From Roseomonas sp. (GTDB taxonomy: Bacteria > Pseudomonadota > Alphaproteobacteria > Acetobacterales > Acetobacteraceae), in the NCBI GenBank assembly GCA_020249925.1, contig JADCER010000013.1, positions 186,001-250,000 on the forward strand: a stretch of 64,000 nucleotides of DNA, written 5' to 3'. The translations under genes were made by a program, and so were the position numbers. Below are positions 1 through 9,155 of the stretch, piece by piece (within the stretch, counting starts at the first letter, position 1; the number at the start of each line of letters is the position of its first letter). The notes under the pieces are model-generated. The model had not been told where the DNA came from, did not search any database, and saw nothing but the letters and a program-made list of their open reading frames with translations.

Positions 1-265
1 TAAACTTCTCCGCAATGGCCCCGATGCGGTCCAGAACATCCTGCGTAACCTGAACCTTGGAAAGCGTTTGCTGGATCGTGTTCTTATAGGCTTCCCGCCG
101 TGAGATCTCCCCGCGCAAATCCATGCTTTTCGGGGCATCAGTATTCAGCGCGGCGTAAGAGGAACCCTTGCGGCCCGTTGAAACCTGTTCGCCAAGCGAC
201 GTCAAGCGTTCCCGCAGCATGCTGGCGTTCAGGTCAATGCGTCCGGTCAGGCTGATACCACTCAT
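1..265 (-). CDS. flgL: FlgL/flagellin-type hook-filament junction protein, N-terminal part (cut by window edge)
   Basis: Only the first 88 codons are present; the gene runs off the left edge. Reading the minus strand from the ATG at 265 gives MSGISLTGRIDLNASMLRER, then a polar helical region (LGEQVSTGRKGSSYAALNTD) typical of the N-terminal D0/D1 helices of flagellin-family proteins. It begins 3 bases after the flgK stop codon, in the usual flgE-flgK-flgL order, so FlgL (hook-associated protein 3, the adaptor between FlgK and the filament) is the best call. A flagellin cannot be excluded from the N-terminus alone. Confidence 0.8.
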   Translation of the reverse strand, partial: MSGISLTGRIDLNASMLRERLTSLGEQVSTGRKGSSYAALNTDAPKSMDLRGEISRREAYKNTIQQTLSKVQVTQDVLDRIGAIAEKF

Positions 266-268
266 GGC

Positions 269-1795
269 TTATCGTACCGATCCGAAAAGAGTTTCCCACA
301 TGGTCTGTGCGGTGCTCATCACACGGGCATTGGCGGCATAGGCATTCTGGAGCTGGATAAGAGACGCCATCTCACTATCCACATCAACACGTGATTGGCG
401 CGTGAAGCGCGCTTCAAGCCCATCGCTCAGCTGCGTCGCGGTGTCCAACGCCTGGCCAGCGGCGGCACTGTCAGAAGTATGTGACGCAGTGAGGATGACG
501 GCGTAATCCTCGATCGTCTGGGGTGTGCCGAAGGGGCTGGAAAGCGAGCCATCAGGACCGATGCCGGTTGTGCGAAAGCCGCCCCAATTCGCACCAAGTG
601 AATTTGTTGTCCCGAAACTATGGTTCAGGATCCGGTCAATCAAGATAGTGAAACCGGCGGGGCCGCCCACGGGATTGGGAGTGAAGCCGCCCGTAGCATG
701 GGTGCCATCGCGCAGAAGCCTGACATCTGCGCGCACCACGCTGCTTACTTCTACCCGCCCTGCGAAGCCGATCTGCGCACCACCGGCATAAGCCAAGTCG
801 GGGTTAGGCCCGCTGAAAGCCGGCCCTACCCCGGCAGGATCGGTGAAAAGCCTAAGGCCTTCTTCTTCAAAGCGATCCGCGATCTCTGCGGCGGCGATGT
901 CAAGCTCTGCCTGATAGCGCGGCAGTGTCTCATCGCGCAGCTTGATATATTCACCAAGGCGACCACCCTTCAAGCCGGTCGTGACATCCGCGCCTGACAG
1001 GGTGATCGGCGGGATGGTGCCGGCGCCACCATAATAGGCTTGTGGCGTCAGGAATGCCGATGGAACGGATAAAGCATCGGTGTTTTCACTCAATGGCAGG
1101 GTAATGCCGCCAGCACCCAACAAAACCAGCCCACCATCCTGCTGCCGTACAACCTTGAAAGCAATGATTTCGCTGAGCTGCGCAATCGCCAGGTCGCGCT
1201 TATCCTCAATATCGGCGGTCGGTTGGCCGGCCCCCTTCTGCTCGCCGATGGTGCGGGTCAGGGTTGCGATTTCGCGCAAGGTGGTGTTGATCAGCTTGAT
1301 CTCGGACACGATGCCATCCTGTGCGGATTGCCGCGCCTCCTGCACCACGCGTGACAGATCATTGAACCGGTTCACCAAATTTTGCGCCGCGTTCAGAACA
1401 ACGGCCTGCTGCTTGACCACCTGCGACGGGTCGGTACGCAGTTCAATAAAGCTGGTCCGCAACTTGCCAACCAAATCGCCAAGACCTTCACTTTTGGCAG
1501 GATCGCCATGCGCCTCATCAATGCGCGCCAATACCGCATCGCGCAACTCGGCAGCACTCAGTTCCGATTTGCGCCTGTTCATTTCATTGACCAGCGCCGT
1601 GTCAACCTCACGGACTGGGCCAAGGCTGCGCACGCCATTGCCCTGACCCGCGTTCGAAACGGCTTCGCCAAGGATCCGTTTGCGGGTGTAACCCGCAGTC
1701 TCGGCATTTGCCACATTGTCGGCTGCATTCGAAAGGGCCCGCTGCGTATGCAGCAAACCCGAACGTGCGATCAACAGGGCAGCGTCAATGCTCAT
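269..1795 (-). CDS. flgK: Flagellar hook-associated protein 1 FlgK
   Basis: 508-residue protein. The N-terminus (MSIDAALLIARSGL, then LSNAADNVANAETAGYTRKR) carries the rod/hook-type N-terminal helix with the SxxxNVANAxTxGY signature of FlgK. The C-terminus (LIQLQNAYAANARVMSTAQT) is the matching C-terminal helix of axial proteins. FlgK forms the first hook-filament junction ring outside the cell and is exported by the flagellar type III system without a cleaved signal. It follows flgE by 33 bp and is followed directly by flgL, so the three probably share the sigma54-type promoter upstream of flgE. Length fits the family. Confidence 0.93.
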   Translation of the reverse strand: MSIDAALLIARSGLLHTQRALSNAADNVANAETAGYTRKRILGEAVSNAGQGNGVRSLGPVREVDTALVNEMNRRKSELSAAELRDAVLARIDEAHGDPAKSEGLGDLVGKLRTSFIELRTDPSQVVKQQAVVLNAAQNLVNRFNDLSRVVQEARQSAQDGIVSEIKLINTTLREIATLTRTIGEQKGAGQPTADIEDKRDLAIAQLSEIIAFKVVRQQDGGLVLLGAGGITLPLSENTDALSVPSAFLTPQAYYGGAGTIPPITLSGADVTTGLKGGRLGEYIKLRDETLPRYQAELDIAAAEIADRFEEEGLRLFTDPAGVGPAFSGPNPDLAYAGGAQIGFAGRVEVSSVVRADVRLLRDGTHATGGFTPNPVGGPAGFTILIDRILNHSFGTTNSLGANWGGFRTTGIGPDGSLSSPFGTPQTIEDYAVILTASHTSDSAAAGQALDTATQLSDGLEARFTRQSRVDVDSEMASLIQLQNAYAANARVMSTAQTMWETLFGSVR

Positions 1796-1828
1796 GGCTT
1801 TTGCCGATCAGTCCCATTTCATGCGGCA

Positions 1829-3142
1829 TCAGCGCCGCATATTCAGCGTTTCCTGCAAAAGGTCATCCACGGTGGAAACAATGCGCGTATTCGCCGAATA
1901 AGCGCGCTGCGCCAGGATCAATTTGGAAAACTCAGTCGCAATATCCACATTGGAACGCTCAACGGCGCGCGTGGAAAGCAGCCCAGCCCCATCTTCGCCA
2001 GCCTCGACCACCCGCGCCTCACCACTTTCCGTAGTGCGGAGGAAGGCTTGGCCGTCCAGGTGGTCCAACTTGTCCGGATCCTTGAAGACCGTTACCGGCA
2101 CTCGCGCCACAACGCGGGACTGACCATTGTCGTAGTTGATCCGCACATCGCCATTCCGTTGCGTAGTGACCGAGGAGAAGGAACCCAGCGGAATGCCATC
2201 CTGTTCAAAGCTGTTCACACTTAGGCCGCTTGCCCCGTTCGAGGCGAATTGGGTCAAGCCGCCTGAGACACCGAATTTGCCGATATTGAGCGTCATGGTC
2301 TGCGGGCCTTGACCAAAATCGGCGGTAAAAGTCACCGTTGCGGGTACGCCCGCACCGCCCGCGCTGCCGATCAGGGAGCCTGTTGGAGCGCCAAACTCCT
2401 CAAGAGTGCCGTTCGGATGAGTTGAACCACCGTCCGGACTAAAAAGGATGGGGATCGTGCCACGGGCGGGCACCGTCGCCTCTGGCGCATTGATCGACAA
2501 GGTCCAGGTATTGTCGCCGGGCGCGGTAGAGGGTGTGAAGGTTAGGGTCAGTGCCCGGGACCGCCCGAGCGAATCAATCACCTGGATGGAGGTGCTTTGC
2601 GCCGTCGTGCCACCCGCGGAAAGATTGCCCGTAAAGTTCAGTTGCTGCGTTGGTGACGGCGTGAAGACATCTTCCTTGATCTGGATGGGGGAAAGCTGCG
2701 TCTTGTCCACCACGCCATTGGTGACAGGCCAGCCTTGCAACACATAGCCGGAACCATTGACCATGTAGCCTTCGCGATCGCGATTGAAATCACCGGCGCG
2801 GGTGTAAAAGTTCCGGGCGTCGAAGTTCTTCGATCCATCGGAATTCGTGCCAACCGGCAGGGCGACGGTGAAAAAACCCTGTCCAGAAATGGCCAGCGCC
2901 AGTGGGTTTTCAACCTGCTCAATGGTACCTTGGATCTGGTTGGTGAAATCGGGCCGCGCCAGTACCGTTCCTGGGCGATGCACTTCCGAATTGCTCTCAG
3001 AAATATAGGACACGAAATTCGTATCTGTCCGCTTGAAGCCCACGGTCTGCGAATTGGCCACATTGTCCGAAATGTGCCCAAGGGCACGTGATTGGGCGTT
3101 CATGCCGCTAAGGGCGGTGTTCATCGAGCTATAAAGCGACAT
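1829..3142 (-). CDS. flgE: Flagellar hook protein FlgE
   Basis: 437-residue hook subunit. It starts MSLYSSMNTALSGMNAQSRA and continues with the axial-protein signature ISDNVANSQTVGFKR (residues about 24-38). The C-terminal end (KLILAQRAYSANTRIVSTVD) is the conserved terminal helix. The central part holds the FlgE D1/D2 beta domains (LPVGTNSDGS and IQVIDSLGRSRALTLTFTP segments). It polymerises into the flexible hook. The start is supported by an AGGAG ribosome site 7 bases upstream. First gene of flgE-flgK-flgL, preceded by a -24/-12 box at 3207-3193 and divergent from fliK. Confidence 0.95.
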   Translation of the reverse strand: MSLYSSMNTALSGMNAQSRALGHISDNVANSQTVGFKRTDTNFVSYISESNSEVHRPGTVLARPDFTNQIQGTIEQVENPLALAISGQGFFTVALPVGTNSDGSKNFDARNFYTRAGDFNRDREGYMVNGSGYVLQGWPVTNGVVDKTQLSPIQIKEDVFTPSPTQQLNFTGNLSAGGTTAQSTSIQVIDSLGRSRALTLTFTPSTAPGDNTWTLSINAPEATVPARGTIPILFSPDGGSTHPNGTLEEFGAPTGSLIGSAGGAGVPATVTFTADFGQGPQTMTLNIGKFGVSGGLTQFASNGASGLSVNSFEQDGIPLGSFSSVTTQRNGDVRINYDNGQSRVVARVPVTVFKDPDKLDHLDGQAFLRTTESGEARVVEAGEDGAGLLSTRAVERSNVDIATEFSKLILAQRAYSANTRIVSTVDDLLQETLNMRR

Positions 3143-3192
3143 GGCGGATTCTCCTGCCGAGAAGGTTCAACACCTAACAACGACAACGCGAG

Positions 3193-3207
3193 GCAAGCGC
3201 CATGCCA
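3193..3207 (-). promoter_or_regulatory. Sigma54-type -24/-12 promoter of flgE-flgK-flgL
   Basis: Minus-strand sequence TGGCATG-GCGC-TTGCC matches the sigma54 consensus TGGCACG-N4-TTGCW at all key bases (GG and GC with correct spacing), with mismatches only at position 6 and the last base. Predicted start of transcription is near 3181, giving a 39-base leader that contains the flgE AGGAG site. A sigma54 activator of FlbD type is encoded at 9553-10977. Confidence 0.7.
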
Positions 3208-3278
3208 ACGCGAATGGCCTTTTGGAGGGTAAATACGGGCAGGATACCGCTGCCATGAGGCAAGTATTGCGCAGCATA

Positions 3279-3293
3279 CGGCAAATCCTGCCG
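3279..3293. promoter_or_regulatory. Palindrome CGGCA-N5-TGCCG, candidate FlbD binding site
   Basis: Perfect inverted repeat CGGCA-AATCC-TGCCG in the 325-bp divergent flgE/fliK region (3143-3467), which has no gene. Its centre lies about 105 bp upstream of the predicted flgE start of transcription, a usual distance for a sigma54 activator, and about 53 bp upstream of that for fliK. The identical arms recur upstream of flgF at 29975-29989. Assignment to FlbD is inference from co-occurrence with -24/-12 boxes. Confidence 0.5.
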
Positions 3294-3312
3294 GATACGG
3301 CCCCGGAATCTC

Positions 3313-3327
3313 TGGCCTAGCGATTGC
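3313..3327 (+). promoter_or_regulatory. Possible sigma54-type promoter of fliK-flgD
   Basis: TGGCCTA-GCGA-TTGC followed by T: the GG and TTGC elements are exact with canonical spacing; the middle CTA departs from ACG. A start of transcription near 3339 would leave a leader of about 130 bases before fliK. Weaker than the flgE and flgF boxes. Confidence 0.45.
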
Positions 3328-3467
3328 TGTGACATCCCTCAGCACGCGTGAGGACGCCATTGGCAGGCTTGTCACCTGGTCTCTCCCTTGCAGCTTGCTC
3401 GGCCTTTTGGGGCGTTTGTCCTGCGGGGACCGTCATCGGCTCTTGAAACAGGTGGTTTGGAATCTTC

Positions 3468-4913
3468 ATGCTGGATGCAGCTTCCGTTTCACAGGTCAAT
3501 TCCACAACCGGAGCCGCGGTTGCCGCCAAGGCGCGCCCCGCTGAGGCGGCTGACGAAGGGTTCCATTGCCGGTTTCGCGAGGCACTTGAAACCGCGACAG
3601 GGGAAGAAACTGGCGCTGCCGCCAAACCGGCCGAAATCCCGAAGCCGGATCACCAGGCGCAGGGGGCAACCCAGACCTCGGCGCAGCCTTCTTCCACTGA
3701 GGCCACGCTCAATAGCGGCAAGAACCCAACAACGCAGGTGGAAGATAATGCACCAAAGGCTTCGAACCCTGATACCGACGCTGCCGTGAGTGCCGAGGCT
3801 GCGGCGCCTGAAGTTGTGCAACCACTACCGAGTGATGTGCTTGCCGGCCTTCTGACGACTCAAGCCCAGCCCAAGCCGCCAACACCCGATATTACTGCGC
3901 TAGCCCCGAATACGGCCGAAACCGCCGCGGATGGCGCGGCGCCAGGCACGCAGGCCCCGTTGACCTTTGCCGCAGCGCAAGTTGCTGGCGGCGCTGGTCA
4001 GATTGAAGCGCCGGCCGCGCAGCAGGCTCTGGCGTCCGCAATGCTGCAGGAAAGCACCCTGGAGCAACAGCAGATTCTCGCCCAACTCCCGGCGGCATCT
4101 GGTCCCGCACAAACCGTCACGGCGCAGGCGGTTGCGGCGCAGGCATCATCCAAGCCCCAAGGCTTGGTCAGCAACCCAGCGCCCGCGCCCATGACACCGG
4201 CCCAGGAAGCGCTTGAGGCCGGAAAGCCGGTCGAGGCACTCTCGCTCCTCGCGAAAGCCTTCAACAATACCGAAGCGGCAGCCGAGAATAAGCTTGTCAT
4301 GGCAGCTGAGGCGGCTGATGCAAGCTGGCGGCTCGTGAGCCCTGAAGCGCCCAAGGCCACAGGTGCCAAGCCATCAGCCGAAGGCCGGGCAGAGGGCCTT
4401 TCGATGCTGCCGCAAGGTTTCGCGGCGGCCGATGCCCTGGCGCTGCGTGCCGAGGCACCCTTATCCAGCACCCCCACACGCGAATTGGCCACACCCCTGC
4501 CGGCCCGGCAGCTTGCCCCGGTGGTGGTCTCGCTCGCGCTTGGCCGCGGTGATGAGGCGCTGACCATTGCGCTTGACCCGGTTGAACTTGGGCGGGTTGA
4601 GGTGAGTATCGGCCAAGGCAAGGAAGCGGGTCAGCTTCGCATTGTGGCGGAACGGCCGGAAACCTTGGCCCTTTTGCAGCGCGACCAGCGCGAATTGGAC
4701 CGGGCGCTGAACCAGGCCGGGCTTGGTGACATGGCGCGGTCGCTGTCTTTCTCGCTGGCCTCGGATCAGGGGCGCCAGCAGCAATACGGGGCCCAGGAAA
4801 AGGGCCAGCGCCGTGCCTCCTTCGCCATCGGTGGTGTGGAAGGTGAAGCTGCCATGCCGGGCATGCCGGCACCGCTTCGCAACGCCACTTCTCTTATTGA
4901 CATCGCTGTCTGA
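3468..4913 (+). CDS. fliK: Flagellar hook-length control protein FliK
   Basis: 481 residues, rich in Ala, Gln, Pro and Glu over the first 330 or so, as expected for the unstructured ruler part of FliK. The C-terminal Flg_hook domain is recognisable at about residues 345-440: ALGRGDEALTIALDPVELGR, then VEVSIGQGKEAGQLRIVAER and LLQRDQRELDRALNQAGL. FliK measures hook length and switches the export gate (FlhB) from hook to filament substrates. Followed 14 bp later by flgD, the hook cap, which fits a hook-assembly pair. Start taken at the ATG at 3468; only a weak GGA ribosome site is visible. Confidence 0.85.
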   Translation: MLDAASVSQVNSTTGAAVAAKARPAEAADEGFHCRFREALETATGEETGAAAKPAEIPKPDHQAQGATQTSAQPSSTEATLNSGKNPTTQVEDNAPKASNPDTDAAVSAEAAAPEVVQPLPSDVLAGLLTTQAQPKPPTPDITALAPNTAETAADGAAPGTQAPLTFAAAQVAGGAGQIEAPAAQQALASAMLQESTLEQQQILAQLPAASGPAQTVTAQAVAAQASSKPQGLVSNPAPAPMTPAQEALEAGKPVEALSLLAKAFNNTEAAAENKLVMAAEAADASWRLVSPEAPKATGAKPSAEGRAEGLSMLPQGFAAADALALRAEAPLSSTPTRELATPLPARQLAPVVVSLALGRGDEALTIALDPVELGRVEVSIGQGKEAGQLRIVAERPETLALLQRDQRELDRALNQAGLGDMARSLSFSLASDQGRQQQYGAQEKGQRRASFAIGGVEGEAAMPGMPAPLRNATSLIDIAV

Positions 4914-4927
4914 ACGGAACCCGAACC

Positions 4928-5587
4928 ATGTCAGCCTCCATTGCCAGCCTTTCCGCCAATGCCGCCTCCAGCACGGCGCAGAGCTCGAAATTTGCCGGTG
5001 ATTTCAACACCTTCCTCACGCTGCTGACAACGCAGATCAAGAATCAAAGCCCGACCGACCCCTTGGATACCAACCAGATGACCAATCAGTTGGTGCAATT
5101 CGCGTCCGTCGAACAGCAAATCTCCATGAACCAGAACCTTCAGCGCATGTTGGCACTGGAACAGGCTTCGCAGCTTACCGCCAGCGCGCCGCTGATTGGC
5201 CGCAATGTGGAGGTGGAGGCCGAACAGATCAGCCTTCAGGGCGGCGTTGGCACGTTGAAGTTGCCGGCGGCGGGTGCCTCCCAAACGGCGGTGGTCACCA
5301 TCCGGGGTAGCGGTGATCGGATCATTCGTCAGGAAACGGTGCAGCTTGGCACGGCACCCAAGACCTGGACCTGGAATGGCCGGGACACCAACGGGACCAC
5401 CATGCCGAATGGCGCCTATAAGGTCAGCGTGACTGGCAGCGGCGCTGGCGGCAGGACTGAGGCGCTGCCCTTCACGACCATTGGCACCGTGACCGGGGCC
5501 GAAAGGGTGGGCGGCGATGTGAAGCTGCTGCTTGGCCAATTGCAGGTGAGTTTCGACAGGCTGCGTAGCGTCAGTTCGGGGAGCTGA
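4928..5587 (+). CDS. flgD: Flagellar hook capping protein FlgD
   Basis: 219 residues. The N-terminal FlgD domain is clear: FAGDFNTFLTLLTTQIKNQS, then PTDPLDTNQMTNQLVQFASV and EQQISMNQNL (about residues 22-75). It is followed by the Ig/tudor-like region with the typical TWTWNGRDTNGTTMPNGAYK segment near residues 140-160. FlgD caps the growing hook and is needed for polymerisation of FlgE. Second gene after fliK, 14 bp apart. An inverted repeat downstream (5609-5660) may end the transcript. Confidence 0.93.
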   Translation: MSASIASLSANAASSTAQSSKFAGDFNTFLTLLTTQIKNQSPTDPLDTNQMTNQLVQFASVEQQISMNQNLQRMLALEQASQLTASAPLIGRNVEVEAEQISLQGGVGTLKLPAAGASQTAVVTIRGSGDRIIRQETVQLGTAPKTWTWNGRDTNGTTMPNGAYKVSVTGSGAGGRTEALPFTTIGTVTGAERVGGDVKLLLGQLQVSFDRLRSVSSGS

Positions 5588-5608
5588 GACACCGCATTAT
5601 CCAGTTTG

Positions 5609-5660
5609 AGCGCCTCGCCAGGGTATTTTGGGGCCGGCCCTGCCCTGGGCTTCGGGCGCT
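5609..5660 (+). terminator. Nested inverted repeat after flgD, possible terminator
   Basis: Outer arms AGCGCC (5609-5614) and GGCGCT (5655-5660) and inner arms CCAGGG (5618-5623) and CCCTGG (5643-5648) enclose a GC-rich loop. It lies 22 bases after the flgD stop. There is only a short T-poor tail, so function as a terminator is uncertain. Confidence 0.35.
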
Positions 5661-5732
5661 TTGACGCAATTTTGTGTCGTCTGATCCAGAAATAATCCAT
5701 AGACTCAGAAGTTCTCAATCGCTAGTTGTGTG

Positions 5733-5747
5733 TTAAAAAAGAGATAA
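5733..5747. promoter_or_regulatory. Possible CtrA-type box upstream of fliF
   Basis: TTAA-N7-ATAA in a markedly AT-rich stretch (about 5725-5820) ahead of fliF. The CtrA consensus is TTAA-N7-TTAA; here one base differs. In Caulobacter the early flagellar operons are CtrA-controlled, and a CckA-like kinase is encoded at 14921-16441. Downstream, TTGAGG (5790-5795) and GTTATA (5813-5818) with 17-bp spacing could be a housekeeping-type promoter. Both calls rest on short matches. Confidence 0.35.
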
Positions 5748-5878
5748 ATCATTTTTCTTTGCGGAATTTTTCCAACCGACAAATTTCCCTTGAGGAATTT
5801 TTTGCCTATTGTGTTATAGAACTCTCATCCAAGTGGGGTTTCGGCCCGGGGGACGCTTGGTGAAAAAGGTTGGGGGTG

Positions 5879-7501
5879 ATGGGGAATTTCGTCGCTCAAT
5901 TGCGTGCCTTGGGAATGTGGCGCCTATTCGCCCTTGCCGGCACTGGGCTTTTGGTGGCTGGGCTAATTACCTGGCTTGTGATCCGCGCCAGCCAGCCTGT
6001 GATGGGTTTGCTTTACGCGGATCTTGAACAACGTGATGCCGGACAGGTGATTGCAGCGCTTGATCGTGCGCGGGTGCCTTATCGTATTGAAGGCAATGGC
6101 ACACGCATCATGGTCCCGGATGACCAGGTCGGACGTGTACGCCTTTCGCTGGCGCGAGAAGGCCTGCCAGCCGGTGGCAATGTCGGCTACGAAATCTTTG
6201 ATCGCTCTGAAAGTTTGACCACCACGCCCTTCCAGCAGGACATGAATCGCGTGCGCGCCATGGAAGGCGAATTGGCGCGCAGTATCGCAACACTTGCCGG
6301 GGTACGTGCCGCGCGGGTGCATCTGGTTCTGCCGCGGCGTGAGGCCTTTTCGCGTGAAAGGGGTGATGCGCAAGCCTCTGTCATGTTGACCATGCAGGGT
6401 GCGCAGCGGCTTGATCGGGAAGCGATCCAGGCCGTGCTGCATCTGGTATCCACAGCCGTGCCGGGCTTGCGGCCGCAGAATGTTTCCATCGTTGATTCGC
6501 GCGGCGCGCTGCTGGCGCGTGGTGGGCAGGCGCTTTCCGGCCCGGCGGCGGCGGCGTCTCAGGAAGAAATGCGCCGCGGCCATGAATTGCGCCTGGCGCG
6601 TGCGGTTGAGGAAATGCTGGAACGCAGCCTTGGCCCCGGGCGCGTCCGTGCGGAAGCCACGGTGGATATGGATTTCGACCGTGTGCAGATCACGGAAGAA
6701 CGCTTCGACCCCGATAATCAAGTAGCGCGCAGCCAGCAAAGCGTTCAGGAAAGTTCTCGCGGTACGGAACCTGCGCCCACCACCGTCCAGAACAACCTGC
6801 CCGGAAATGAGAACACGCCGGGCAGCACGCAGGAAAACCGCCAGGAAGAAACCACGAATTTTGAGATCGGACGCACCACGCGCAGCACCACGCGCGATCA
6901 ACCGATCATCCGGCGCATCAGTGTTGGCGTTCTGGTGGATGGCGTTTGGGAGCCCCAGGCCAGTGGGCCCCCGCAGTTTCGCGAACGCTCAGCCGAGGAA
7001 TTGGCCCGCATCGCGACACTGGTGCGCAGCTCCGTCGGCTTTGATGAACGCCGCGGCGACCGCGTAGAGGTTGTGGCCATGCGCTTCGCCGAACCACCCT
7101 TGCCGCTGGATAGCGGGGAGCGCGGCTTCTTTGATTTTGTTTTTACCTCCTCGACCATCGCGCGCATTATCGAAAGCGCGCTCTTTGCCCTGGTGGCGCT
7201 GGTGGCGATCCTTCTTTTGGGCCGGCCAGCGGTAAAGCGCCTGGTCACCTTGGCAAAACCGGCGCAAGGCGGCGCCTTGGCAGGTGCTGCGGGCGCCGCG
7301 GCTCTCGCCGGCAGTGGCGGCCTTCCAGTGGTTGCGGGCGCTTCGGCGCCAGACCAGGATGGCATGGTTACGCTCGCCATGGTCCAGGGGCAGATGCGGG
7401 CTTCGTCCATCAACCAGCTGCAGCAATTGATCGACAGTAACCCCGAACAATCGCTGAACGTCATCAGACGATGGATCGCCCCACCGGAGGAACCGGCATG
7501 A
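5879..7501 (+). CDS. fliF: Flagellar MS-ring protein FliF
   Basis: 540 residues from the ATG at 5879 (in-frame TTG and GTG codons lie just upstream). Domains in order: a first membrane segment (about residues 18-38, [20 protein letters not shown]), ring-building motifs ([20 protein letters not shown]; the [20 protein letters not shown] region), a Ser/Thr/Asn-rich periplasmic linker (about 290-330), a second membrane segment near 430-450, and a cytoplasmic C-terminal tail that binds FliG. FliF forms the MS ring in the inner membrane. It heads the fliF-fliG-fliH-fliN-flbD-flhA operon and its stop overlaps the fliG start. Confidence 0.95.
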   Translation: MGNFVAQLRALGMWRLFALAGTGLLVAGLITWLVIRASQPVMGLLYADLEQRDAGQVIAALDRARVPYRIEGNGTRIMVPDDQVGRVRLSLAREGLPAGGNVGYEIFDRSESLTTTPFQQDMNRVRAMEGELARSIATLAGVRAARVHLVLPRREAFSRERGDAQASVMLTMQGAQRLDREAIQAVLHLVSTAVPGLRPQNVSIVDSRGALLARGGQALSGPAAAASQEEMRRGHELRLARAVEEMLERSLGPGRVRAEATVDMDFDRVQITEERFDPDNQVARSQQSVQESSRGTEPAPTTVQNNLPGNENTPGSTQENRQEETTNFEIGRTTRSTTRDQPIIRRISVGVLVDGVWEPQASGPPQFRERSAEELARIATLVRSSVGFDERRGDRVEVVAMRFAEPPLPLDSGERGFFDFVFTSSTIARIIESALFALVALVAILLLGRPAVKRLVTLAKPAQGGALAGAAGAAALAGSGGLPVVAGASAPDQDGMVTLAMVQGQMRASSINQLQQLIDSNPEQSLNVIRRWIAPPEEPA

Positions 7502-8496
7502 GCGGCAAGATGACCGGCCCGCAAAAGGCCGCGACCTTCATGTTGGCGGTGGGTGAGGAGCATGCCTCCAAGCTTTTCGCCATGATGCATGAGGATGAAA
7601 TCCGCGACATTTCCCAGGCCATGGCAAGCCTTGGCACGGTACCCGCGGCAGCGGTTGAAGACCTGGCGCGCGAATTCACCGATACCATCGGCCAGACAGG
7701 CAATCTTGTCGGTAGCTGGGAGACCACGGAACGGATGCTGCTGCGCACCCTGCCAAGGGAACGCGTGGCGCAAATCATGGAAGAAATTCGCGGCCCGGCC
7801 GGGCGGACCATGTGGGACAAGCTCGGCAATGTGAATGAGGCGGTGCTGGCGAATTACCTGAAGAATGAATATCCGCAGACGGTTGCCGTGGTGCTGACCA
7901 AGGTAAAATCCGAACACGCGGCGCGTGTGTTGTCCATGCTGCCTGAAAGCTTCGCCATGGAAGTGGTCATGCGCATGCTGCGGATGGAAAGCGTACAGAA
8001 GGAAGCGCTGGAGGGTGTGGAGAAAACCCTCAAGGCCGAATTCATGTCCAACCTGGCGCGTGCCCAGCGCCGCGATGCGCATGAAATGATGGCGGAAATC
8101 TTCAATAATCTGGACCGCCAATCGGAAAGCCGCATCCTGGCCGCGCTGGAAGAACGCAACCGCGACGCGGCTGAGCGTATCCGCGCCCTGATGTTCACCT
8201 TCGATGATCTTGTGCGCCTGGATGGCATGGGCGTGCAGGTGCTGATCCGCAATGTGCCCAAGGAACAGCTTCTGCTCGCGCTCAAGGGTGCTTCGGAAAA
8301 TCTGCGCGACCTGTTCTTCAAGAACATGAGCGAACGCGCCGGCAAGATGTTCAAGGAAGACTTGGCCAATCTTGGCCCCGTCAGGCTGCGTGAGGTGGAT
8401 GAGGCACAGGCCGCCGTGGTGGTGATGGCCAAGGACCTTGCCGCACAAGGCCAGATCACGCTCCAGGAAGGGCGTGAGGATGAGATGGTGTATTGA
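7498..8496 (+). CDS. fliG: Flagellar motor switch protein FliG
   Basis: 332 residues. Start chosen at the ATG at 7498, which overlaps the fliF stop and has a GGAGG ribosome site 7 bases before it; an in-frame ATG at 7471 lies inside fliF. FliG_N ([20 protein letters not shown]), the middle-domain surface EYPQT (the EHPQT motif that contacts FliM), and the charged C-terminal torque helix region ([39 protein letters not shown]) are all present. FliG links the MS ring to the C ring and interacts with the stators to make torque. Confidence 0.95.
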   Translation: MSGKMTGPQKAATFMLAVGEEHASKLFAMMHEDEIRDISQAMASLGTVPAAAVEDLAREFTDTIGQTGNLVGSWETTERMLLRTLPRERVAQIMEEIRGPAGRTMWDKLGNVNEAVLANYLKNEYPQTVAVVLTKVKSEHAARVLSMLPESFAMEVVMRMLRMESVQKEALEGVEKTLKAEFMSNLARAQRRDAHEMMAEIFNNLDRQSESRILAALEERNRDAAERIRALMFTFDDLVRLDGMGVQVLIRNVPKEQLLLALKGASENLRDLFFKNMSERAGKMFKEDLANLGPVRLREVDEAQAAVVVMAKDLAAQGQITLQEGREDEMVY

Positions 8497-9155
8497 TGTC
8501 AGACGGCTTTGTCCCGGTCTCGCGCATTGCACTCTTGCGGGAATTCGCCCCCACATCGCTGATTGAGGCCTTGGACGCAGCGCGGGAAGAAGCGGCGCGC
8601 ATGCCGCCGCCACCGCCTGAGCCCGACCCCATGGAAGAAACGCTCCGCGCCGTGGCTGCGGCCGCGCGGGAGGATGGCTTTGCTGCCGGCCGGGCTTCCA
8701 TGACCCAGGAAGCAGCGCAGCGCGCGGCGGAAAGCCTTGGGCTTATCGCCAAGCAATTGGCGGCCAGCCAGGCGGCCTCGGCCGAAATCGCCGCTGAGGC
8801 CAGCCGCGGTGTCGCGCGCGTGGCACTCGCCATGCTGGATGCGGCCTTGCCGGGGCTTGCCGCGCAGCAAAGTGCTACGCTTGTCGCGGATTTCGCCGAA
8901 AGGCTGCGCCCTGCATTGGCCTTCCTGCCAGAGGCGCATTTGCATATTGCGCCCAACCTGATGGACGATGTGCGCGCCCTGGTGGGTGATCTTGCCGTCA
9001 CGCTGGTGCCGGATGCGGCCCTTGCCCCGGGCGATGCGCGCGCATCCTGGCAGGGCGGTGGTGCCGAATTCGATCTTGCCAAGCGCCGTGCCGCAATTGC
9101 CGAGGCGCTCAGCGCCGCCGGCCTTGACCTGCAACCTGATAATCAAAATGGGTGA
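8496..9155 (+). CDS. fliH: Flagellar export apparatus protein FliH
   Basis: 219 residues starting at the ATG that overlaps the fliG stop (TGATG). The N-terminal third contains a proline run and the segment REDGFAAGRASMTQEAAQRA, a long amphipathic alanine-rich helix of the FliH/HrpE type. The C-terminal part (VTLVPDAALAPGDARASWQG, then GGAEFDLAKRRAAI) matches the FliH C-terminal domain that binds the FliI ATPase. Position between fliG and fliN supports the call. The partner fliI, often next to fliH, is not in this window. Confidence 0.8.
   Translation: MSDGFVPVSRIALLREFAPTSLIEALDAAREEAARMPPPPPEPDPMEETLRAVAAAAREDGFAAGRASMTQEAAQRAAESLGLIAKQLAASQAASAEIAAEASRGVARVALAMLDAALPGLAAQQSATLVADFAERLRPALAFLPEAHLHIAPNLMDDVRALVGDLAVTLVPDAALAPGDARASWQGGGAEFDLAKRRAAIAEALSAAGLDLQPDNQNG

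Noticed and set aside
3361-3376. Another TGGCA match (TGGCAGG) near fliK as a sigma54 box
   Set aside because: The GC element is not at the correct distance from GG.
7471-7497. Earlier fliG start at 7471
   Set aside because: It lies inside the fliF C-terminal coding sequence, and the ATG at 7498 has a perfectly spaced GGAGG.
6898-8613. A 571-codon open frame antisense to fliF and fliG
   Set aside because: It mirrors two certain flagellar genes, its translation is His/Gln/Arg-rich without any family feature, and long antisense frames are expected in GC-rich DNA.
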